5,680 nt of DNA from CAYLPT01 sp964385645 (lineage in GTDB: Bacteria > Armatimonadota > Hebobacteria > Hebobacterales > Hebobacteraceae). This document shows positions 1-5,216 of the stretch, piece by piece. The DNA is taken from positions 1-5,680 of the forward strand of contig CAYLPT010000114.1 of NCBI GenBank assembly GCA_964385645.1. Reading direction: 5' to 3'. Position numbers and translations under genes: made by a program. The notes beneath the pieces are model-generated. The model did no database searches. It was not told the origin of the DNA and saw only the letters and a list, made by a program, of their open reading frames with translations. How positions within the stretch are numbered: position 1 is the first letter of the stretch; each line of letters starts with the position of its first letter.

Positions 1-437
1 GCCTCCCCCCGGTCGAGGACGAGGTAGGAGAGCCACCCCCCGGCCCCCACCCCGATGACGGTGGCGAGCTGGGCGGGGAGATCGAGCTCCGCATAGGCGG
101 CGCGCAGGGCCTCCACCCGCTCGGCGCGGGCGTGCTCCTCCTCCAGGCGGGTCATCCTGGTCTGGAGGTCGGCCACCTGCACCCGGAGCCGCGCGTTCTC
201 CTCCACCAGGCGGCGGTTCTCGGCGACGGTCTGCCACTGGCGCAGGGTCCAGCGCCGGCTGGCGGCGATGGCGCCCTGGAGCGGCGCCGCGATGACGCCG
301 ACGGCCCCGTCCAGCCAGGCGTGCCCGCCGGCCCGCTGGGCGGCCGACTGCCAGAGGTCGAGCGCCAGCCCGGCGACGATGAGCACCATCATCAGGATGA
401 GGGTGCGCTGGTGGTGGCCGCTGAGTCGCGCCAGCAT
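1..437 (-). CDS. mreC: Rod shape-determining protein MreC, N-terminal part (cut by window edge)
   Basis: MreC is the periplasmic/extracytoplasmic scaffold of the rod (elongasome) complex. It is anchored by one membrane helix and links MreB filaments to MreD, RodA and PBP2. About 145 codons are visible, starting at ATG 437. Translation gives a short basic N-terminus, one hydrophobic helix at about residues 12-28 (LILMMVLIVAGLAL), then a charged helical stretch at about 65-115 rich in Glu, Arg and Leu that looks like the family's dimerising coiled coil. After it comes the start of the beta domain (TVIGVGAGGWLSYLVLDRGE), where the W....LVLDRG pattern is typical of MreC. A TGA lies in frame four codons upstream, so the start cannot move far. 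A purine-rich GAGAGCGGGAG directly precedes the ATG. It sits 23 nt after mreB, the expected order. The C-terminal half, and probably mreD, lie beyond base 1. The family assignment rests on the sequence pattern plus position after mreB. Confidence 0.9.
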   Translation of the reverse strand, partial: MLARLSGHHQRTLILMMVLIVAGLALDLWQSAAQRAGGHAWLDGAVGVIAAPLQGAIAASRRWTLRQWQTVAENRRLVEENARLRVQVADLQTRMTRLEEEHARAERVEALRAAYAELDLPAQLATVIGVGAGGWLSYLVLDRGE

Positions 438-460
438 CTCCCGCTCTCAACCTGGCCTGG

Positions 461-1495
461 TCAGAAGGGCTCGAAGGCGTCGGCGAGCTGCTCGATCTGC
501 TCCAGCGCGCGCCCCGCCCCGATCACCACACAGGAGACCGGGTCCTCGGCCGCCCGCACCGGCATCTGCACCTCCTCCGCGATCATGCGGTCCAGGCCCC
601 GCAGCAGCGCGCCGCCGCCCGTGAGGACAATGCCCTGATCCATGACGTCGGCGGACAGCTCGGCCGGCGTCTCCTCCAGGGTGGCCCGGATGGCCTCCAC
701 GATGCCCCGCAGCGGCTGGACGATCCCCTCCCTGATCTGGGACTCGCTGACCTCCACGGACTTGGGCAGCCCACTCACCAGATCCCGACCGCGGGCGATG
801 GTCACCCGCTCCTCCTCGTCGAGGGGGTAGGCCGAGCCGATCGCCAGCTTGATGCGCTCCGCGGTGCGGATGCCGATGGCGAGGTCGAACTCGTAGTGCA
901 TGTAGTTGACGATCGCCTCATCCACCTCATCGCCCGCCACCCGCACGGAGCGGCCCGCGACCACGCCGTTGAGCGCGATCACCGCCACCTCCGAGGTGCC
1001 GCCCCCGATGTCCACCACCATGCTCCCGCGGGCCGAAGAGACGGGCAGCCCCGCGCCAATGGCGGCGGCCATGGGCTCGGCGATCAACAGCGCCTCCCGC
1101 GCCCCGGCCCGCAGGGTTGCGTCCCTCACCGCGCGCCGCTCGACCTCTGTGACGCCAGAGGGGATGCCGATGACCACCGCGGGCTGCGCGAAGGCGCGTC
1201 GCTGGTGGACGCGGTGGATGAAGTGGCGCAGCATCTGCTCCGCCACGTCGAAGTCGGCGATCACCCCGTCCTTGAGGGGACGGATGGCCTCGATGTTGGG
1301 CGGGGTGCGCCCGAGCATCTCCTTCGCCTGCTCGCCCACCGCCAGCACCTGGCCGGTCACGCGGTCGAGCGCGACGACCGAGGGCTCCCGCACCACGATG
1401 CCCCGGCCGCGGACGTGCACCAGCGTGGTGGCCGTGCCCAGGTCCACCGCGATGTCCCGGGTCAACCTCGAGCGCAGCGCGCGCCAGCGCGGCAT
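461..1495 (-). CDS. mreB: Rod shape-determining actin homologue MreB
   Basis: MreB is a bacterial actin that forms membrane-bound, ATP-dependent filaments which position the lateral cell-wall synthesis machinery. The 344-residue product has normal family length. Visible actin-fold motifs are phosphate-1 DLGTATT (18-24), the highly conserved IRPLKDGVIADF (71-82), IGIPSGVTEVERRAV (109-123), EPMAAAIGAGLPV (140-152), phosphate-2 VDIGGGTSEVAV (161-172), RVAGDEVDEAI (185-195), and the adenosine motif LTGGGALLRGLD (291-302). The N-terminus before DIAVDLG is short, basic and hydrophobic (MPRWRALRSRL), consistent with the membrane-targeting helix of other MreBs. The ATG at 1495 is chosen because homology begins there; the reading frame is open to 1861, but that part overlaps maf in another frame. 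The start overlaps the maf stop in TGATG, with GGGGCAGG about 5 nt upstream as a possible ribosome site. A paralogue (Mbl/MreBH type) is possible in principle, but mreC directly downstream supports MreB itself. Confidence 0.97.
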   Translation of the reverse strand: MPRWRALRSRLTRDIAVDLGTATTLVHVRGRGIVVREPSVVALDRVTGQVLAVGEQAKEMLGRTPPNIEAIRPLKDGVIADFDVAEQMLRHFIHRVHQRRAFAQPAVVIGIPSGVTEVERRAVRDATLRAGAREALLIAEPMAAAIGAGLPVSSARGSMVVDIGGGTSEVAVIALNGVVAGRSVRVAGDEVDEAIVNYMHYEFDLAIGIRTAERIKLAIGSAYPLDEEERVTIARGRDLVSGLPKSVEVSESQIREGIVQPLRGIVEAIRATLEETPAELSADVMDQGIVLTGGGALLRGLDRMIAEEVQMPVRAAEDPVSCVVIGAGRALEQIEQLADAFEPF

Positions 1496-1497
1496 CA
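1493..1497 (-). promoter_or_regulatory. maf/mreB stop-start overlap (TGATG)
   Basis: On the minus strand the maf TGA (1497-1495) shares its last A with the mreB ATG (1495-1493). Such one-base overlaps usually mean that ribosomes finishing the upstream gene reinitiate on the next, so mreB translation is probably coupled to maf. Only the overlap is seen; coupling is inferred. Confidence 0.6.
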
Positions 1498-2073
1498 GCG
1501 CCTGCCCCGCCGCGCGCCGGCGCCACCGAACTCCGCCAGCATCTCCATCAGCCTGGGCACCGGCAGCCCGATCACGTTCGTATAGCAGCCCCGGATGGCG
1601 CGCACGAAGGCGGCCGCCCCGCCCTGGATCGCGTAGGCGCCGGCCTTGTCCATGGGCTCCCCGGTTGCGAGGTAGCGTTCGATTTCGCCATTCGACAGCC
1701 GCCGGAACGCCACCTCCGTTCGCTCCCAGCCCAGCAGCCGCCGCTCCCCTTCCACCAGCGCCAGCCCCGTATATACCCGGTGCCACCGGCCGCTGAGGAG
1801 CCGCAACATCCGCCGTGCCTCCACCGCCCCCCGCGGCTTGCCCAACACCCGCCCATCGCACACCACGACCGTGTCCGCCCCCAGCACCGTCCCCCGCGCC
1901 CGCCCGACCACCGACTGGGCCTTGGCGAGCGCCTCCCGGGTCACCAGCGCGGCGTAGCGCCGAGTGCGCGGCGGCGGGGCCTCCTCGTGGGCTGGGGCCA
2001 CGGTGCGGAACCGCAGGTTCGCGGCGCGGAGCAGGGCCCGGCGTCTGGGCGATCGCGAGGCGAGAATCAGCAC
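1495..2073 (-). CDS. maf: Maf/YhdE-family nucleoside triphosphate pyrophosphatase
   Basis: Maf proteins are cytoplasmic ITPase-fold enzymes that hydrolyse non-canonical or pyrimidine NTPs to NMP and pyrophosphate; in Bacillus, Maf was named for inhibiting septation. The 192-residue product has the usual length. It shows the phosphate-binding start LILASRSPRRRALL (2-15), acidic residues E30-E31 at the position of the family's metal-binding acidic site, the ALAKAQ lysine (K51), LGADTVV with D67, VLGKP with K79, the HRVYTGLAL segment (98-106), MDKAGAYAIQGG (141-152) with Q150, and the C-terminal GCYTNVIGLPV (162-172). The start is GTG at 2073, directly ahead of the conserved LILAS strand and one base after the ubiB stop; a weak GGGGCGG lies upstream inside ubiB. 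The dTTP/UTP-type (YhdE) and m7GTP-type (YceF) subfamilies differ in a few pocket residues, and I cannot decide substrate safely. The tail GGAGARRGRR is basic and low-complexity. Its place ahead of mreB matches the maf-mreBCD arrangement known in Firmicutes. Confidence 0.95.
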   Translation of the reverse strand: MLILASRSPRRRALLRAANLRFRTVAPAHEEAPPPRTRRYAALVTREALAKAQSVVGRARGTVLGADTVVVCDGRVLGKPRGAVEARRMLRLLSGRWHRVYTGLALVEGERRLLGWERTEVAFRRLSNGEIERYLATGEPMDKAGAYAIQGGAAAFVRAIRGCYTNVIGLPVPRLMEMLAEFGGAGARRGRR

Positions 2074-2074
2074 G

Positions 2075-3733
2075 CTAGAGCCGCCCCGGGCGCAGCAGCG
2101 ACAGCAGCAGAGCCAGCCCGAGGCTGCCGCCGAGCGCGATGGCGATGGCCGCCACGGTGATGGTGGCCGGGTGCACCGTGGCGGACAGCAGCACCGACCC
2201 CGACACCAAGAGCGCGCCCGCCAGCAGGCTCAGCGCCACTCGGTTCACGCCCCGCGCCAGGCTCGCCCAGCCGCGCTCGGCCTCCGGGCTCTCCACATGC
2301 ACCCGCAGCCCGCCGGACTCCAGCAGCGACAGCACCCGCTCCAGCCGCGTCGGCACCGCCGACAGCCGCCGCGCCGCGGCCTCCGCGCCCCGCACGAGCC
2401 GCTCGGCGACCGCCTGCGGGCTCAGCGCGCGCCGCCGCGCCTCCTCCACCACGGCCTGGGCGGCCCCGGGCAGGTCGAAGCTCGGGTCGAGCTCCGAGCA
2501 GATCGCCTCCATGAGCAACAGCGCCTTGGCGGCCAGCGAGAGCTCCGGCGATACGACGATATGGTGGGTCCACATCGCCCGCAGAGTCCGGGACAGCAGG
2601 TCGCCCATGGAGAGCTGCCCGGGCGGCAGGATCTGAAGCCGCGCGATGATCCGGGAGAGGTCAGAGCGAAGGGAGGTGAAGTCGGTCTCCGGGCCCAGGC
2701 TGCCCAGGTGGGACATGGTCTCGAGCAGCCCGTCGAGGTCCTGTTGGACGATGCGGCGCACGGCCTCGGCCAGCAGCCGGCGGGTGCGGGGGTCGAGGTA
2801 GCCAACGATGCCGAAGTCGAGCAGCAGAAGAGTGCCGTCCTCGGCGAGCAGCACGTTCCCCTGGTGGGGGTCGCCGTGGAAGAAACCATCCACGAAGACC
2901 TGCTGGAGCATGCACTGGGCCAGCTCCCTGGCCGCCGCCGCGCGGTCCAGGCCCGGCTCGGCCCCCGTCAGCCGGTCAACGCGGGCGCCGTGCACACGCG
3001 CGGTGGTGAGCACGTGCGGCGTCGTCAGCTCCCACACCACCTCCGGGACGCGGACCCGGCGCCCGGCCTCCGTCAGGGCGCGGCCCATTCGCTCCGCGTT
3101 GTAGGCCTCGATGGTGTAGACCAGCTCGTCCTCGATCTGGTCGGCGAAGCGGCGCACGAACCCCGGGAGGTCATACCGGCGGAGCTGAGGCACCTGCCGG
3201 TGGAGCAGATGCGCGCCATCGGAGAGGATCTGCAGGTCGGCCTCCACCACCTCCCGGACCCCCGGCCGGAGCACCTTGACGGTGACCTCGCGGCCGTCGG
3301 GCAGGACCGCGGCATGGACCTGCCCCAGGGAGGCGGAGGAAAGCGGCTCCTGCTCGAAGCGCGCGAAGCACTCCTCGAGGGGCCGGCCCAGCTCGGCCTC
3401 CAGCACGCCGCGCACCTGGTCGAAGGGGGCGAGCGGCCCCTGGTCCTGGAGCTGGCGCAGCTCGGAGACCACGCTCGCCGGCAGCAAATCCGCGCGCGCG
3501 CTCAGCACCTGCCCGAGCTTGATGAAGGTCGGGCCCAGCTCGGCCAGCGCCAGCCGAAGCCGCCGGGGACCGGGGATGCCGGCGAACTCGGCCAGCGCCT
3601 CCCGCCGCCGGCCCACAGGCAGCAGGTTCGCCAGCCCGAGCTGGTCGAAGGCGTAGCCGAACCCGTAGTTGACGAGGACCGACAGGATGTGGCGGACCCG
3701 CCGCAGGTTGCGCAGCCCGATGGCGAGGTTCAT
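2075..3733 (-). CDS. ABC1/UbiB-family atypical protein kinase-like protein, membrane-anchored
   Basis: Members (UbiB, Coq8/ADCK3, plastid ABC1K) have a kinase fold with ATPase activity and act in quinone or isoprenoid-lipid metabolism at membranes. The 552-residue product has the usual bacterial length. The hallmark KxGQ region is at 65-84 (ELGPTFIKLGQVLSARADLL; K72, Q75). The nucleotide loop of the family (usually Ala-rich) reads SSASLGQVH (132-140). The beta-3 lysine is K153 in VTVKVLRPGV. The catalytic loop is HGDPHQGN (286-293; D288, N293), and the metal-binding DFG is 306-308. Two hydrophobic helices end the protein (about 497-520 and 523-548), the usual UbiB membrane anchor. One oddity: the family ExD motif (ELDYxxEAxN) reads ELVYTIEAYN (203-212), so Asp is Val at 205. 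It starts 13 nt after the phasin-like gene with only a weak ribosome site, suggesting coupling to it. The family is certain. A true ubiquinone role is not shown because no ubi or men gene is in view, so I leave the symbol empty. Confidence 0.95.
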   Translation of the reverse strand: MNLAIGLRNLRRVRHILSVLVNYGFGYAFDQLGLANLLPVGRRREALAEFAGIPGPRRLRLALAELGPTFIKLGQVLSARADLLPASVVSELRQLQDQGPLAPFDQVRGVLEAELGRPLEECFARFEQEPLSSASLGQVHAAVLPDGREVTVKVLRPGVREVVEADLQILSDGAHLLHRQVPQLRRYDLPGFVRRFADQIEDELVYTIEAYNAERMGRALTEAGRRVRVPEVVWELTTPHVLTTARVHGARVDRLTGAEPGLDRAAAARELAQCMLQQVFVDGFFHGDPHQGNVLLAEDGTLLLLDFGIVGYLDPRTRRLLAEAVRRIVQQDLDGLLETMSHLGSLGPETDFTSLRSDLSRIIARLQILPPGQLSMGDLLSRTLRAMWTHHIVVSPELSLAAKALLLMEAICSELDPSFDLPGAAQAVVEEARRRALSPQAVAERLVRGAEAAARRLSAVPTRLERVLSLLESGGLRVHVESPEAERGWASLARGVNRVALSLLAGALLVSGSVLLSATVHPATITVAAIAIALGGSLGLALLLSLLRPGRL

Positions 3734-3746
3734 CGGCGCCCCGGCG

Positions 3747-4082
3747 CTACGCCAGCGGCCTGCGCTTCAGCTCCTCCTCCAGCTCGGCGACGCGGCGCTC
3801 CAGCTCCTCCACCCGGTGGCGCCGCGCGAGGTCCGCCTTCTCGAGCGCCCGCTCCACCACCTCGGAGACGAATTCCTCCATCCGCTCCTTCTGCCCCTTC
3901 CCGCGCTCGACCATGTGCGAGACCAGCCGCTGCCCCTCCTCCTTCGTCAGGCTGCCCCGCTTCACCAGGTCGTCCACCAGTTTCTTGAGCGAGTCGGCGG
4001 TGAGCAGCGCCGCGCCCAGGCCCAACTCGACGGTCTTCTCGAGCAGCTCCCGCCACGAGCCCGGCTTGTGTTCCTCTGACAT
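3747..4082 (-). CDS. Small phasin-like coiled-coil protein (polyhydroxyalkanoate synthesis regulator phasin type)
   Basis: The 111-residue product is almost entirely helical and highly charged. After a short polar start, residues 11-30 form an amphipathic helix (ELLEKTVELGLGAALLTAD). There follow KLVDDLVKRGSLTKEEG (34-50), a middle helix (VSHMVERGKGQKERMEEFVSEVVERAL) and a C-terminal heptad-like coiled coil at about 85-107 (ARRHRVEELERRVAELEEELKRR). The pattern of a GLGA...LT...L.K.VDDLVKRG.L.KEEG core followed by a coiled coil is what I recall for proteins annotated as phasin family or PHA synthesis regulator phasin. Classical phasins coat polyester granules, but members of this short type occur in bacteria without PHA synthase, so granule binding here is not shown. 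No signal peptide or membrane helix is visible. The ATG at 4082 is fixed by an excellent Shine-Dalgarno 7 nt upstream. It lies 41 nt after amrS and 13 nt before the ABC1 kinase gene, so the kinase is its most likely partner. Confidence 0.8.
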   Translation of the reverse strand: MSEEHKPGSWRELLEKTVELGLGAALLTADSLKKLVDDLVKRGSLTKEEGQRLVSHMVERGKGQKERMEEFVSEVVERALEKADLARRHRVEELERRVAELEEELKRRPLA

Positions 4083-4088
4083 GGTGTA

Positions 4089-4095
4089 ACCTCCT
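4089..4095 (-). promoter_or_regulatory. Near-consensus Shine-Dalgarno of the phasin-like gene
   Basis: The minus strand reads AGGAGGT here, 7 nt before the ATG at 4082, and the wider ATAGGAGGTTA matches most of the 16S anti-Shine-Dalgarno sequence. It is the strongest ribosome site in the window; the other genes have only partial GGGG or GGAGG matches. This settles the start of the small gene and suggests it is translated more than its neighbours. Confidence 0.85.
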
Positions 4096-4106
4096 ATACT
4101 TGGTCT

Positions 4107-4120
4107 CCCGGCGTCCCGGG
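4107..4120 (-). other. Short inverted repeat between amrS and the phasin-like gene
   Basis: CCCGG and CCGGG arms of 5 bp flank a 4-nt loop, beginning 3 bases after the amrS stop. No T-run follows on the minus strand, so it is not a convincing terminator. It could be an mRNA end-stabilising or processing hairpin, or chance in GC-rich DNA. It is reported because it occupies the only notable gap between these two genes. Confidence 0.25.
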
Positions 4121-4123
4121 CCG

Positions 4124-5146
4124 TCAGACGCCGATGATGGCAACCTCCGCTCCGCAGTGGAGGCAGCGCCCCTCCCGCACCGCGATGCGCCCCACCGAGA
4201 AGCCCCGCCGCTCCACGACGACCCGCTGGCAGCCCGGGCACAGGGTGTCCTCTCCCCCCGGGGTCCAGATGTTGCCCAGGTAGACGTAGGGGAGCTTCTC
4301 GCGGGCGATCTCCCGGGCGCGCAGTAGTGTCTGCTCGGGGGTGGGCGGCTCGGTCATCTTGTAGGCCGGGTGGTAGCGGGAGAAGTGCAGCGGCACCGCC
4401 GGGTCCACGCTCGCCAACCAGTCCACGAGCCCGCGGATCTCCTCCTCCCCGTCGTTCCAGTTCGGGATGATCAGGTTGGTCACCTCCACGAGGCAGCCCT
4501 GCTCGCGGGCGATCTCCACAGTGCGCCGGGGCGGCTCCGCGCGGGCGCGGCACAGCTCCCGGTAGAACTCCGGCCTCATCGCCTTGATGTCCACGTTCAT
4601 GGCGTCCACGAAGGGCAGGAGCTCCCGCAGCGGCTCCTCGTTCACATAGCCGTTGGTGACCAGCACATTCTTGAGCCCGGCCTCCTTGACCAGCTCGGCC
4701 GCCTCCCGCACGAACTCGAACCAGATGAAGGGCTCGTTGTAGGTGTAGGCGATGCCGAGGTTGTCCTCTCGCTCCCGCGCCAGCTCCACCGCCCGGCCCA
4801 CCGAGAGGCGGGTGGTCCCGGTGGCGGCCTGGGAGATGGACCAGTTCTGACAGAAGGCGCAGGCCAGGTTGCAGCCAACGGTGCCGAGGGAGAGGATGTT
4901 GCGGCCCGGGTAGAAGTGGAACAGCGGCTTCTTCTCGATGGGGTCGTGGTTGATGGAGGTGACGCGCTCGTAGTTGAGCGCGCACAGGGTCCCGTCCCGG
5001 TTCTCGCGCACCCGGCACAGGCCAACCTGGTCGCGGCCGAGGACGCAGCCGTGGGGGCACAGGCGGCAGCGCACTCGCCCCTCGTCGAGCGGCTCCCAGT
5101 AGCGGGCTTCCTTGATGCCGGTTCGGGCCATGGCTACCCCCGCCAT
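4124..5146 (-). CDS. amrS: AmmeMemoRadiSam-system radical SAM enzyme (AmrS)
   Basis: AmrS is the radical SAM member of the AmmeMemoRadiSam set (AMMECR1/AmrA, Memo/AmrB, AmrS). I know of no settled substrate for it. Numbered from ATG 5146 (340 residues), it has a four-Cys N-terminal segment (C27, C30, C34, C44 in CRLCPHGCVLGRDQVGLC) and the family signature HDPIEKKPLFHFYP (67-80). The radical SAM cluster motif GCNLACAFCQNW (91-102) has CxxxCxxC at C92, C96 and C99. There follow YTYNEPFIWFEF (134-145), VTNGYVNEEPL (163-173), a TIM-barrel-like core with IIPNWND (226-232), and HFSRYHPAYKM (254-264). A C-terminal CPGC...CLHC ribbon (C303, C306, C328, C331) probably binds zinc or iron. The ATG at 5146 has GGGAGG 9 nt upstream; the ATG at 5131 (335 residues) has only GGGGG, so the longer form is preferred, though both are plausible. 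Homology to PflA-type activases is general; the EKKPL and GCNLxCxFCQN context favours AmrS. AmrA and AmrB genes are not in the window. Confidence 0.92.
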   Translation of the reverse strand: MAGVAMARTGIKEARYWEPLDEGRVRCRLCPHGCVLGRDQVGLCRVRENRDGTLCALNYERVTSINHDPIEKKPLFHFYPGRNILSLGTVGCNLACAFCQNWSISQAATGTTRLSVGRAVELAREREDNLGIAYTYNEPFIWFEFVREAAELVKEAGLKNVLVTNGYVNEEPLRELLPFVDAMNVDIKAMRPEFYRELCRARAEPPRRTVEIAREQGCLVEVTNLIIPNWNDGEEEIRGLVDWLASVDPAVPLHFSRYHPAYKMTEPPTPEQTLLRAREIAREKLPYVYLGNIWTPGGEDTLCPGCQRVVVERRGFSVGRIAVREGRCLHCGAEVAIIGV

Positions 5147-5189
5147 TCTACGCCGCCTCCCGGCCCACGGCAAGGCGGCAGACGGTCGC

Positions 5190-5212
5190 CGGCGGGGCCT
5201 TTGTCCCCGCCG
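5190..5212 (-). terminator. GC-rich hairpin between the membrane protein gene and amrS
   Basis: The 8-bp arms CGGCGGGG and CCCCGCCG pair perfectly around a 7-nt loop. The hairpin begins 4 bases after the membrane-protein stop codon, where a terminator would sit. There is no T-run after it on the minus strand, so intrinsic termination is doubtful; partial attenuation or mRNA protection is equally possible. The rest of the 70-base gap holds the amrS ribosome site (GGGAGG) and no clear promoter. Confidence 0.35.
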
Positions 5213-5216
5213 AAGC

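Noticed and set aside
906..1796. Long plus-strand open frames opposite mreB and maf
   Set aside because: They are rich in Ala, Arg, Pro, Ser and Thr without conserved motifs and lie opposite two well-supported genes.
1496..1861. Extension of the MreB frame 122 codons upstream of 1495
   Set aside because: The extra residues are a Gly/Ala/Arg-rich out-of-frame reading of maf, while MreB homology starts at the 1495 ATG.
1964..3988. A 674-codon open frame on the plus strand opposite the ABC1 kinase gene
   Set aside because: The product is rich in Arg, Gln, His, Pro and Ala with no recognisable motif. It lies exactly antisense to a clear conserved gene; long antisense frames are expected at this GC content and codon bias.
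4090..4130. A possible minus-strand promoter with AAGTAT as -10 ahead of the phasin-like gene
   Set aside because: The best -35-like hexamer (CTGACG) is 20 nt away and poor, and the -10-like bases run into the Shine-Dalgarno. This is not enough to call a promoter.
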